This document shows, piece by piece, positions 20,516 through 34,060 of a DNA stretch of 64,000 bases. Under the pieces are notes generated by a model. It worked only from the letters and a program-made list of their open reading frames with translations. It was not told the origin of the DNA and searched no databases. The DNA comes from Colletes latitarsis (Eukaryota; Arthropoda; Insecta; Hymenoptera; Colletidae): positions 18,618,001-18,682,000 of the forward strand of contig NW_027488366.1 of the NCBI RefSeq assembly GCF_051014445.1, given 5' to 3'. Every line of letters starts with the position of its first letter. The stretch's first letter is position 1. The position numbers were made by a program, and so were the translations under genes.

Positions 20516-21842
20516 GTCTGATGAGTGAAAATCCCAGACCTAACCTAGACCTAACATGCGTTATCCTCTAAAATATTTATCATGACCAGGTTTAATTGAT
20601 TGTTTCAGTGTGGTCCCACATTACTACGTGATCCAAACCAGAAAAAACCCAGGATCTGTTCAACAAGTATGTGAAAAACGCGAAAGTATGAGCCTGATGA
20701 GGGCAAATCACAGACCTATCCCAGACCAAACTTGCGTTATCCTCTAAAATATTGATCGAAACCAGGTTTAATCGACTGTTTCAGTGTGGTACCACATTGC
20801 TACGTGATCCAAACCAGAAAAAACCCAGGATCAGTTCAACAAGTATGTGAAAAACGCGAAAGTATGAGCCTGATGAGGGCGAATCCCAGACCTATCCCAG
20901 ACCTAGCTTGCGTTATCCTCTAAGATATTCATCGAAACCAGTTTTAATTGACTGTTTCAGCGTGGTACCACATTACTACGTGATACAATCCAGAAACAGC
21001 CCAGGATCTAGTCATGAAGTATGAGAAATATGCGAAAGAAAGAGCCTGCTGAGAGCAAATCCCAGACCTAACCTAGACCTAACATGAAATATTCTCCAAA
21101 ACATTGATCGAAACCAGGTGTAGTTGACTGCTTCAGTGTGGTCCCACATTACTACGTGATCCAAACCAGAAAAAACCCAGGATCCGTTCAACAAGTATGT
21201 GAAGAATGCGAAAGTATGTGTCTGATGAGTGAAAATCCCAGGCCTAACCTAGACCTAACATGCGTTATCCTCAAAAATATTGATCGAAACCTGGTTTAAT
21301 CGACTATTTCAGTGTGGTACCACAGTACTACGTGACCCAAACCAGAAAAACCCCAGGATCTGTTCAACAAGTATGTGAAAAACGCGAAAGTATGAGTCTG
21401 ACGAGGGCAAATCCTAGACCTAACCCAGACCTATCATGCGTTATCCTCTAAAATATTTATCATGACCAGGTTTAATTGATTGTTTCAGTGTGGTCCCACA
21501 TTACTACGTGATCCAAACCAGAAAAATCCCAGGATCCGTTCAAAAAGTATGTGAAGAATGCGAACGTATGAGTCTGATGAGTGAAAATCCCCGGCCTAAC
21601 CTAGACCTAACATGCGTTATCCTCAAAAATATTGATCGAAACCTGGTTTAATCGACTGCTTCAGTGAGGTACCACATTACTATGTGATCCAAACCAGAAA
21701 ATAACCCAGGATCTGTTCAACGAGTATGTGGAGTGTGCGAAAGTATGAGTCTGATGAGGGCAAATCCCAGACCTATCCCAGACCTAACATGCGTTATCCT
21801 CTAAAATATTTATCAATACCAGGTTTAATTGATTGTTTCAGC
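20516..21842. repeat. Right-array block, copy 1 (1.33 kb)
   Basis: Repeated at 22101-23427, offset 1585 bp (nine monomers). Shares rare variants such as GGGCAAATCACAG and the CATGAAATATTCTCC monomer. A partial third copy of its middle lies at about 21842-22100. Confidence 0.78.
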
Positions 21843-22100
21843 GTGGTACCACATTACTACGTGATACAATCCAGAAACAGCCCAGGATCTAGTCATGAAG
21901 TATGAGAAATATGCGAAAGAAAGAGCCTGCTGAGAGCAAATCCCAGACCTAACCTAGACCTAACATGAAATATTCTCCAAAACATTGATCGAAACCAGGT
22001 GTAGTTGACTGCTTCAGTGTGGTCCCACATTACTACGTGATCCAAACCAGAAAAAACCCAGGATCCGTTCAACAAGTATGTGAAGAATGCGAAAGTATGT

Positions 22101-23427
22101 GTCTGATGAGTGAAAATCCCAGACCTAACCTAGACCTAACATGCGTTATCCTCTAAAATATTTATCATGACCAGGTTTAATTGATTGTTTCAGTGTGGTC
22201 CCACATTACTACGTGATCCAAACCAGAAAAAACCCAGGATCTGTTCAACAAGTATGTGAAAAACGCGAAAGTATGAGCCTGATGAGGGCAAATCACAGAC
22301 CTATCCCAGACCAAACTTGCGTTATCCTCTAAAATATTGATCGAAACCAGGTTTAATCGACTGTTTCAGTGTGGTACCACATTGCTACGTGATCCAAACC
22401 AGAAAAAACCCAGGATCAGTTCAACAAGTATGTGAAAAACGCGAAAGTATGAGCCTGATGAGGGCGAATCCCAGACCTATCCCAGACCTAGCTTGCGTTA
22501 TCCTCTAAGATATTCATCGAAACCAGTTTTAATTGACTGTTTCAGCGTGGTACCACATTACTACGTGATACAATCCAGAAACAGCCCAGGATCTAGTCAT
22601 GAAGTATGAGAAATATGCGAAAGAAAGAGCCTGCTGAGAGCAAATCCCAGACCTAACCTAGACCTAACATGAAATATTCTCCAAAACATTGATCGAAACC
22701 AGGTGTAGTTGACTGCTTCAGTGTGGTCCCACATTACTACGTGATCCAAACCAGAAAAAACCCAGGATCCGTTCAACAAGTATGTGAAGAATGCGAAAGT
22801 ATGTGTCTGATGAGTGAAAATCCCAGGCCTAACCTAGACCTAACATGCGTTATCCTCAAAAATATTGATCGAAACCTGGTTTAATCGACTATTTCAGTGT
22901 GGTACCACAGTACTACGTGACCCAAACCAGAAAAACCCCAGGATCTGTTCAACAAGTATGTGAAAAACGCGAAAGTATGAGTCTGACGAGGGCAAATCCT
23001 AGACCTAACCCAGACCTATCATGCGTTATCCTCTAAAATATTTATCATGACCAGGTTTAATTGATTGTTTCAGTGTGGTCCCACATTACTACGTGATCCA
23101 AACCAGAAAAATCCCAGGATCCGTTCAAAAAGTATGTGAAGAATGCGAACGTATGAGTCTGATGAGTGAAAATCCCCGGCCTAACCTAGACCTAACATGC
23201 GTTATCCTCAAAAATATTGATCGAAACCTGGTTTAATCGACTGCTTCAGTGAGGTACCACATTACTATGTGATCCAAACCAGAAAATAACCCAGGATCTG
23301 TTCAACGAGTATGTGGAGTGTGCGAAAGTATGAGTCTGATGAGGGCAAATCCCAGACCTATCCCAGACCTAACATGCGTTATCCTCTAAAATATTTATCA
23401 ATACCAGGTTTAATTGATTGTTTCAGT
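22101..23427. repeat. Right-array block, copy 2 (1.33 kb)
   Basis: Second copy of 20516-21842. The copies part at CAGCGTGGTACC versus CAGTGTGATCCC. Confidence 0.78.
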
Positions 23428-24114
23428 GTGATCCCACATTACTACGTGATCCAAACCAGAAAAAACCCAGGATCCGTTCAGAAAGTATGTGAAGAATGCG
23501 AAAGTATGAGTCTGATGAGTGAAAATCCCAGACCTAACCTAGACCTAACATGCGTTATCCTCTAAAATATTTATCATGACCAGGTTTAATTGATTGTTTC
23601 AGTGTGGTCCCACATTACTACGTGATCCAAACCAGAAAAAACCCAGGATCTGTTCAACCAGTATGTGAAAAACGCGAAAGTATGAGCCTGATGAGAGCAA
23701 ATCCCAGACCTCTCCCAGCCCTAACTTGCGTTGTCCTCTAAGATATTGATGGAAACCAGGTTTAATTGACTGTTTCAGTGTTGTACTTCATTACTACGTG
23801 ATGCAATCCAGAAAAAGCCCAGGATCTAGCCATGAAGTATGAGAAATATGCGAAAGAATGAGCCTGATGAGAGCAAATCCCAGACCTAACCTAGACCTAA
23901 CATGAAATATTCTCCAAAACATTGATCGAAACCAGGTGTAATTGACTGCTTCAGTGTGGTCCCACATAACTACGTGATCCAAACCAGAAAAAACCCAGGA
24001 TCCGTTCAACAAGTATGTGAAGAATGCGAAAGTATGAGTCTGATGAGTGAAAATCCCCGGCCTAACCTAGACCTAACATGCGTTATCCTCAAAACTATTG
24101 ATCGAAACCAGGTT

Positions 24115-26327
24115 TAATCGACTGTTTCAGTGTGGTATCACACTACTACGTGACCCAAACCGGAAAAAACCCAGGATCTGTTCAACAAGTGTGTGAAAAA
24201 CGCGAAAGTGTGAGCCTGTTGAGGGCAAATCCCAGACCTATCCCTGACCTAACTTGCGTTGTCCTCTATGATATTGATGGAAACCAGGTTTAATTGACTG
24301 TTTCAGTGTTGTACTTCATTACTACGTGATGCAATCCAGAAAAAGCCCAGGATCTAGCCATCAAGTATGTGAAATATGCGAAAGTATGAGCCTGATGTGG
24401 GCGAATCCCAGACCTATCCCAGACCTAACATGCGTTATCCTCTAAAATAGATATCATGACCAGGTTTAATTGATTGTTTCAGTGTGGTCCCACATTACTA
24501 CGTGATCCAAAGCAGAAAAAACCCTCGCTCAGGTCAACATGTATGTAAAAACTGCGGAAGTATGACCCTGATGAGGGCAAATCCCAGGCCTAACCTAGAC
24601 CTAACATGCGTTGTCCTCTAAAATATTGATGGAAACCAGGTTTAATTGACTGTTTCAGTGTTGTACTTCATTACTACGTGATGCAATCCAGAAAAAGCCC
24701 AGGATCTAGCCATCAAGTATGGGAAATATGCGAAAGAATGAGCCTGATGAGAGCAAATCCCAGACCTAACCTAGACATAACACGAATTATTCTCTAAAAT
24801 ATTGATCAAAACCAGGTTTAATTGACAATTTCAGTGTGGTACCACATTACTACGTGATCCAATCCAGAAATAGCCCAGGATCCAGCCATAAAGTATGAGA
24901 AATATGCGAAAGTATGAGCCTGATGGGGGAAATCCTAGACCTAACCCAGACCTAACATGCGTCATCCTCTAAAATATTTATCAAGACCAGGTTTAATTGA
25001 ATGTTTCAGTGTGGTACCACATTACTACGTGATCCAAACCAGTTAAAACCCAGGATCCGTTCAACAAGTATGTGAGGAATGCGAAAGTATGAGTCTGATG
25101 TGTGAAAAACCCCGGCCTAACCTAGACCTAACATGCGTTATCCTCGAAACCTGGTTTATTCGACTGTTTCAGTGTGGTACCGCATTACTATGTGATCCAA
25201 ACCAGAAAATAACCCAGGATCTGTTCAACGAGTATGTGAAGTGTGCGAAAGTATGAGTCTGATGAGGGCAAATCCCAGACCTATCCCAGACCTAACATGA
25301 ATTATTCTCTAAAATACTTATCATGACCAGGTTTAATTGATTGTTTGAGGGAGGTACCACATTACTACGTGACCCAATCCAGAAATAGCCCAGGATCCAG
25401 CCATGAAGTATGAGAAATATGCGAAAGTATGAGCCTGATGGAGGCAAATCCTAGACCTAACCCAGACCTAACATGCGTCATCCTCTAAAATATTTATCAA
25501 GACCAGGTTTAATTGAATGTTTCAGTGTGGTACCACATTACTACGTGATCCAAACCAATAAAAACCCAGGATCCGTTCAAAAAGTATCTGAAGAATGCGA
25601 AAGTGTGAGTCTGATGAGTGAAAATCCCAGACCTAACCTAGACCTAACATGCGTTATCCTCTAAAATATTGATGCAAACCAGGTTTAATGGACTGTTTCA
25701 GTGTGGTACCACACTACTACGTGATCCAAACCAGAAAAAAAGCAGGATCTGTTCAACAAGTATGTGAAAAACGCGAAAGTATGAGCCTGATGAGGGCAAA
25801 TCCCAGACCTATCCCAGACCTAACTTGCGTTGTCCTCTAAGATATTGATGGAAACCAGGTTTAATTGACTGTTTCAGTGTTGTACTTCATTACTACGTGA
25901 TGCAATCCAGAAACAGCCCAGGATCTAGCCATGAAGTATGAGAAATATGCGAAAGTATGAGCCTGATGAGGGCAAATCCTAGACCTAAGCCAGACCTAAC
26001 ATGCGTTGTCCTCTAAAATATTTATCAAAACCAGGTTTAATTGATTGTATCAGCGTGGTCCCACATTACTACGTGATGCAATCCAGAAAAAGCACAGGAT
26101 CTAGCCATCAAGTATGAGAAATATGCGAAAGAATGAGCCTGATGAGGGCGAATCCCAGACCTATCCCAGACCTAACTTGCGTTATCCTCTAGAATATTGA
26201 TCCAAACCAGGTTTAGTGGACTGTTTCAGTGTGGTACCACATTACTATGTGATCTAAACCAGAAAATAACCCAGGATCTGTTCAACGAGTATGTGAAGTG
26301 TGCGAAAGTATGAGTCTGATGAGGGCA
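24115..26327. repeat. Block P, copy 1
   Basis: Matches 56490-58876 at offset 32371, rising to 32549 after one monomer gained or lost. Shares rare features such as CAAGTGTGTG, CTCTATGATATTG, and a monomer lacking its usual AATATT segment (TATCCTCGAAACCTGG near 25139). Confidence 0.72.
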
Positions 26328-27709
26328 AATCCTAGACCTAAGCCTGACCTAACATGCGTTGTTCTCTAAAATATTTATCAAAACCAGGTTTAATTGATTG
26401 TATCAGTGTGGTACCACACTACTACGTGACCCAAACCGGAAAAAACCCAGGATCTAGCCATCAAGTATGAGAAATATGCGAATGTATGAGCCTGATGAGG
26501 GCGAATCCCAGACCTATCCCAGACCTAACTTGCGTTATCCTCTAAAATATTGATCCAAACCAGGTTTAGTGGACTGTTTCAGTGTGGTACCACACTACTA
26601 CGTGACCCAAACCGGAAAAAACCCAGGATCTGTTCAACAAGTATGTGAAAAACGCGAAAGTATGAGCCTGATGAGGGCAAATCCCAGACCTATCCAAGAC
26701 CTAACTTGCGTTGTCCTCTAAGATATTGATGGAAACCAAGTTTAATCGACTGTTTCAGTGTTGTACTTCATTACTACGTGATGCAATCCAGAAAAAGCCC
26801 AGGATCTAGCCATCAAGTATGTGAAATATGCGAAAGTATGAGCCTGATGAGGGCAAATCCTAGACCTAAGCCAGACCTAACATGCGTTGTCCTCTAAAAT
26901 ATTTATCAAAACCAGGTTTAATTGATTGTATCAGCGTGGTCCCACATTACTACGTGATGCAATCCAGAAAAAGCACAGGATCTAGCCATCAAGTATGAGA
27001 AATATGCGAAAGAATGAGCCTGATGAGGGCGAATCCCAGACCTATCCCAGACCTAACTTGCGTTATCCTCTAGAATATTGATCCAAACCAGGTTTAGTGG
27101 ACTGTTTCAGTGTGGTACCACATTACTATGTGATCTAAACCAGAAAATAACCCAGGATCTGTTCAACGAGTATGTGAAGTGTGCGAAAGTATGAGTCTGA
27201 TGAGGGCAAATCCTAGACCTAAGCCTGACCTAACATGCGTTGTTCTCTAAAATATTTATCAAAACCAGGTTTAATTGATTGTATCAGTGTGGTACCACAC
27301 TACTACGTGACCCAAACCGGAAAAAACCCAGGATCTAGCCATCAAGTATGAGAAATATGCGAATGTATGAGCCTGATGAGGGCGAATCCCAGACCTATCC
27401 CAGACCTAACTTGCGTTATCCTCTAAAATATTGATCCAAACCAGGTTTAGTGGACTGTTTCAGTGTGGTACCACACTACTACGTGACCCAAACCGGAAAA
27501 AACCCAGGATCTGTTCAACAAGTATGTGAAAAACGCGAAAGTATGAGCCTGATGAGGGCAAATCCCAGACCTATCCAAGACCTAACTTGCGTTGTCCTCT
27601 AAGATATTGATGGAAACCAGGTTTAATCGACTGTTTCAGTGTTGTACTTCATTACTACGTGATGCAATCCAGAAAAAGCCCAGGATCTAGCCATCAAGTA
27701 TGAGAAATA
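25948..27709. repeat. Two tandem copies of an 881-bp (five-monomer) unit
   Basis: Copies at about 25948-26828 and 26829-27709. The marker AGCCTGACCTAACATGCG is at 26341 and 27222. The same five-monomer unit is found again near 52564 and 59065. Confidence 0.78.
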
Positions 27710-28969
27710 TGCGAAAGAATGAGCCTGATGAGAGCAAATCCCAGACCTAACCTAGACCTAACATGAATTATTCTCAAAAATATTGATCGAAACCAGGTTT
27801 AATTGACTGTTTCAGTGTTGCACTTCGTTACTACGTGATCCAAACCAGTAAAAACCCAGGATCCGTTCAACAACTATGTGAAGAATGCGAAAGTATGAGT
27901 CTGATGAGTGAAAATCCCAGACCTAACCTAGACCTAACATGAGTTATCCTCAAAAATATTCATCGAAACCTGGTTTAATCGAATGTTTCAGTGTGGTACC
28001 ACATTACTATGTGATCCAAACCAGAAAATAACCCAGGATCTGTTCAACGAGTATGTGAAGTGTGCGAAAGTATGAGTCCGATGGGGGCAAATCCCAGACC
28101 CATCCCAGACCTAACATGCGTTATCCTCTAAAATATTTATCAAGACCATGTTTAATTGATTGTTTCAGTGTGGTTCCACATTACTACGTGATCCAAACCA
28201 GAAAATCCCAGGATCCGTTCAACAAGTATGTGAAGAATGCGAAAGTATGAGTCTGATGAGTGAAAATCCCAGACCTAACCTAGACCTAACATACGTTATC
28301 CTCTAAAATATTGATCCAAATCAGGTTTGATGGACTGTTTCCGTGTGGTGCCACACTACTACGTGATTCAAACCAGGAAAAACCCAGGATCTGTTCAACA
28401 AGTATGTGAAAAAGGCGAAAGTATGAGCCTGATGAGGGCAAATCCCAGACCTATCCCAGACCTAACTTGCGTTGTCCTCTAAGATATTGATGGAAACCAG
28501 GTTTAATTGACTGTTTCATTGTTGCACTTCATTACTACGTGAAGCAATCCAGAAATAGCCCCGGATCTAGCCATCAAGTATGAGAAATATGTGAAAGAAT
28601 GAGCCTGATGAGAGCAAATCCCAGACCTAACCTAGAACTAACATGAATTATTCTCTAAAATATTGGTCGAAACCAGGTTTAATTGACTGTTTCAGTGTGG
28701 TCCCACATTACTACGTGATCCAAACCAGAAAAAACCCAGGATCCGTTCAACAAGTATGTGAAGAATACGAAAGCATGTGTCTGATGAGTGAAAATCCCAG
28801 GCCTAACCTAGACCTAACATGCGTTATCCTCAAAAATATTGATCGAAACCAGGTTTGATGGACTGTTTCCGTGTGGTGCCACACTACTACGTGATCCAAA
28901 CCAGAAAAAACCCAGGATCTGTTCAACAAGCATGTGAGGAACGCGAAAGTATGAGTCTGATGAGTGAAA

Positions 28970-30295
28970 ATCCCAAGCCTAACCTAGACCTAACATGCGT
29001 TATCCTCTAAAATATTGATCGAAACCAGTTTTAATTGACTGTTTCAGCGTGGTACCACATTAGTACGTGATACAATCCAGAAACAGCCCAGGATCTAGTC
29101 ATGAAGTAGGAGAAATATGCGAAAGAAAGAGCCTGCTGAGAGCAAATCCCAGACCTAACCTAGACCTAACGTGAAATATTCTGCAAAACATTGATCGAAA
29201 CCAGGTGTAATTGACTGCTTCAGTGTGGTCCCACATTACTACGTGATCCAAACCAGAAAAAACCCAGGATCCGTTCAAGAAGTATGTGAAGAATGCGAAA
29301 GTATGAGTCTGATGAGTGAAAATCCCAGACCTAACCTAGACCTAACATACGTTATCCTCTAAAATATTGATCCAAATCAGGTTTGATGGATTGTTTCTGT
29401 GTGGTGCCACACTACTACGCGATCCAAACCAGAAAAAACCCAGGATCAGTTCAACAAGTATGTGAAAAACGCGAAAGTATGAGCCTGATGAGGGCGAATC
29501 CCAGACCTATCCCAGACCTAGCTTGCGTTATCCTCTAAAATATTGATCGAAACCAGTTTTAATTGACTGTTTCAGCGTGGTACCACATTACTACGTGATA
29601 CAATCCAGAAACAGCCCAGGACCTAGTCATGAAGTATGAGAAACATGCGAAAGAAAGAGCCTGCTGAGAGCAAATCCCAGACCTAACCTAGACCTAACAT
29701 GCGTTATCCTCAAAAATATTGATCGAAACCTGGTTTAATCGGCTGCTTCAGTGAGGTACCACATTACTATGTGATCCAAACCAGAAAATAACCCAGGATC
29801 TGTTCAACGAGTATGTGGAGTGTGCGAAAGTATGAGTCTGATGAGGGCAAATCCCAGACCTATCCCAGACCTAACATGCGTTATCCTCTAAAATATTTAT
29901 CAATACCAGGTTTAATTGGTTGTTTCAGTGTGATCCCACATTACTACGTGATCCAAACCAGAAAAAACCCAGGATCCGTTCAGAAAGTATGTGAAGAATG
30001 CGAAAGTATGAGTCTGATGAGTGAAAATCCCAGACCTAACCTAGACCTAACATGCGTTATCCTCTAAAATATTTATCATGACCAGGTTTAATTGATTGTT
30101 TCAGTGTGGTCCCACATTACTACGTGATCCAAACCAGAAAAAACCCAGGATCTGTTCAACAAGTATGTGAAAAACGCGAAAGTATGAGCCTGATGAGAGC
30201 AAATCCCAGACCTCTCCCAGCCCTAACTTGCGTTGTCCTCTAAGATATTGATGGAAACCAGGTTTAATTGACTGTTTCAGTGTTGTACTTCATTA
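28970..30295. repeat. Block S, copy 1
   Basis: Matches about 54840-56165 at offset 25870 (for example the CAGTGTGATCCCACATT monomer). It is also related to 21800-23800. Confidence 0.7.
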
Positions 30296-30499
30296 CTACG
30301 TGAAGCAATCCAGAAATAGCCCAGGATCTAGCCATCAAGTATGAGAAATATGCGAAAGAATGAGCCTGATGAGAGCAAATCCCAGACCTAACCTAGAACT
30401 AACATGAATTATTCTCTAAAATATTGGTCGAAACCAGGTTTAATTGACTGTTTCAGTGTGGTCCCACATTACTACGTGATCCAAACCAGAAAAAACCCA

Positions 30500-31320
30500 G
30501 GATCCGTTCAACAAGTATGTGAAAAACGCGAAAGTATGAGCCTGATGAGGGCAAATCCCAGACCTATCCCAGACCAAACTTGCGTTATCCTCTAAAATAT
30601 TGATCGAAACCAGGTTTAATCGACTGTCTCAGTGTGGCACCACATTGCTACGTGATCCAAACCAGAAAAAACCCAGGATCCGTTCAACAAGTATGTGAAG
30701 AATACGAAAGCATGTGTCTGATGAGTGAAAATCCCAGGCCTAACCTAGACCTAACATGCGTTATCCTCAAAAATATTGATCGAAACCTGGTTTAATCGAC
30801 TGTTTCAGTGTGGTACCACATTACTACATGACCCAAACCAGAAAAAACCCAGGATCTGTTCAACAAGTATGTGAAAAACGCGAAAGTATGAGCCTGGTGA
30901 GGGCAAATCCCAGACCTATCCCAGACCTAACTTGCGTTATCCTTTAAAATATTGATCGAAACCAGTTTTAATTGACTATTTCAGCGTGGTACCACATTAC
31001 TACGTGTCCAATCCAGAAATAGCCCAGGATCTAGCCATGAAGTATGAGAAACATGCGAAAGTATGAGCCTGACGAGGGCAAAGCCTAGACCTAACCCAGA
31101 CCTAACATGCGTTATCCTCTAAAATATTTATCATGACCAGGTTTAATTGACTGTTTCAGTGTGGTCCCACATTACTACGTGATCCAAACCAGAAAAAACC
31201 CAGGATCAGTTCAACAAGTACGTGAAAAACGCGAAAGTATGAGCCTGATGAGGGCGAATCCCAGACCTATCCCAGACCTAACTTGCGTTATCCTCTAAAA
31301 TATTGATCGAAACGAGGTTT
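30500..31320. repeat. Block T, copy 1
   Basis: Matches about 61630-62450 at offset 31131, including the ACATGCGAAAG and CTGACGAGGGCAAAGCC variants. Upstream, 30295-30500 matches 61074-61279 at offset 30779. Confidence 0.68.
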
Positions 31321-31736
31321 AATTGACTGTTTCAGCGTGGTACCACATTACTACGTGAACCAAACCAGAAAAAACACAGGAGCCGTTCAACAAGTATATG
31401 AAGAATGCGAAAGTATGAGTCTGATGAGTGAAAATCCACGGCCTAACCTAGACCTAACATGCGTTATCCCCAAAAATATTGATCGAAACCAGGTTTCGTT
31501 GAATGTTTCAGTGTTGTACCACATTACTACGTGATCCAAACCAGTAATAACCCAGGATTCGTTCAACAAGTATGTGAAGAATGCGAAAGTATGAGTCTGA
31601 TGAGTGAAAATCCCCGGCCTAACCTAGACCTAACATGCGTTATCCTCAAAAATATTGATCGAAACCAGGTTTAATCGACTGTTTCAGTGTGGTACCACAC
31701 TACTACGTGACCCAAACCTGAAAAAACCCAGGATCT

Positions 31737-33012
31737 GTTCAACAAGTACGTGAAAAACGCGAAAGTATGAGCCTGATGAGGGCGAATCCCAGACCTATCC
31801 CAGACCTAACTTGCGTTATCCTCTAAAATATTGATCGAAACGAGGTTTAATTGACTGTTTCAGCGTGGTACCACATTGCTACGTGATACAAACCAGAAAA
31901 AACCCAGGATCAGTTCAACAAGTACGTGAAAAACGCGAAAGTATGAGCCTGATGAGGGCGAATCCCAGACCTATCCCAGACCTAACTTGCGTTATCCTCT
32001 AAAATATTGATCCAAACCAGGTTTAATGGACTGCTTCAGTGTGGTACCACTTTACTACGTGATGCAAACCAGAAGAAACCCAGGATCAGTTCAACAAGTA
32101 CGTGAAAAACGCGAAAGTATGAGCCTGATGTGGGCGAATCCCAGACCTATCCCAGACCTAACTTGCGTTATCCTCTAAAATATTGATCGAAACGAGGTTT
32201 AATTGACTGTTTCAGCGTGGTACCGCATTACTACGTGATACAATCCAGAAACAGCCCAGGATCTAGCCATGAAGTATGAGAAATATGCGAAAGTATGAGC
32301 CTGATGTGGCCGAATCCCAGACCTATCCCAGACCTAACTTGCGTTATGCTCTAAAATATTGATCGAAACGAGGTTTAATTGACTGTTTCAGCGTGGTACC
32401 ACATTGCTACGTGATACAAACCAGAAAAAACCCAGGATCAGTTCAACAAGTACGTGAAAAACGCGAAAGTATGAGCCTGATGAGGGCGAATCCCAGACCT
32501 ATCCCAGACCTAACTTGCGTTATCCTCTAAAATATTGATCGAAACGAGGTTTAATTGACTGTTTCAGCGTGGTACCACATTGCTACGTGATACAAACCAG
32601 AAAAAACCCAGGATCAGTTCAACAAGTACGTGAAAAACGCGAAAGTATGAGCCTGATGAGGGCGAATCCCAGACCAATCCCAGACCTAACTTGCGTTATC
32701 CTCTAAAATATTGATCCAAACCAGGTTTAATGGACTGCTTCAGTGTGGTACCACTTTACTACGTGATGCAAACCAGAAGAAACCCAGGATCAGTTCAACA
32801 AGTACGTGAAAAACGCGAAAGTATGAGCCTGATGTGGGCGAATCCCAGACCTATCCCAGACCTAACTTGCGTTATCCTCTAAAATATTGATCGAAACGAG
32901 GTTTAATTGACTGTTTCAGCGTGGTACCGCATTACTACGTGATACAATCCAGAAACAGCCCAGGATCTAGCCATGAAGTATGAGAAATATGCGAAAGTAT
33001 GAGCCTGATGAG
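31737..33012. repeat. Four-monomer (704-bp) higher-order repeat
   Basis: Monomers with AAACGAGGTTTAATTG and AAGTACGTGAAAAACGCG recur with a 704-bp period (AGAAGAAACCC at 32071 and 32775). This is one of the most homogeneous parts of the right array, suggesting recent local expansion. Confidence 0.7.
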
Positions 33013-33239
33013 GGCAAATACTAGACCTAACCCAAACCTAACATGCGTTATCCTCTAAAATATTGATCCAAACCAGGTTTAATGGACTGCTTCAGTGTGG
33101 TTCCACTTTACTACGTGATGCAAAGCAGAAAAAACCCTCGATCAGGTCAACATGTATGTTAAAACTGCGAAAGCATGACCCTGATGAGGGCAAATCCCAG
33201 GCCTATCCCAGACCTAACATGCGTTGTGCTCTAAAATAT

Positions 33240-34060
33240 TGATGGAAACCAGGTTCAATTGCCTGTTTCAGTGTGGTACCACATTACTACGTGGTGCAAT
33301 CCAGAAAAAGTCCAGGATCTAGCCATCAAGTATGAGAAAAATGCGAAAGAATGAGCCTGATGAGAGCAAATCCCAGACCTAACCTAGACCTAACATGAAT
33401 TATTCTCTAAAATATTTATCAAGACCAGGTTTAATTGATCGTTTCAGAGTGGGCCCACATTACTACGTGATGCAAACCAGAAAACACCCAGGATCCGTTC
33501 AACAAGTATGTGAAGAATGCGAAAGTATGAGTCTGAAGAGTGAAAATCCCAGGCCTTACCTAGACCTAACATGCGTTATCCTCTAAAATATTGATCCAAA
33601 CCAGGTTTAATGGACTGTTTCAGTGTGGTATCACATTTCTACGTGACGCAAACCAGAAAAAACCCAGGATCTGCTCAACAAGTATGTGAAAAACGCGAAA
33701 GTATGAGCCTGATGAGGGCAAATCCCAGACCTATCCCAGACCTAACATGCGTTGTCCTCTAAAACATTGATGCAAACCAGGTTTAATTGACTGGTTCAGT
33801 GTTGTACTTCATTACTACGTGATGCAATCCAGAAAAAGCCCAGGATCTATCCATCAAGTATGAGAAATATGCGAAAGAATGAGCCTGATGAGAGCAAATC
33901 CCAGACCTAACCTAGACCTTTCAAGAATTATTCTCTAAAATATTGATTAAAACCAGGTTTCATTGACTGTTTCAGTGTGGTACCACATTACTAGGTGATC
34001 CAATCCAGAAACAGCCCAGGATCCAGCCATGAAGTATGAGAAATGAGCGAAAGTATGAGC
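33240..34060. repeat. Block U, copy 1
   Basis: Matches about 62790-63600 at offset 29547 (GTGGTGCAAT at 33291 and 62838; CTAGGTGATCC monomer shared). Confidence 0.68.
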
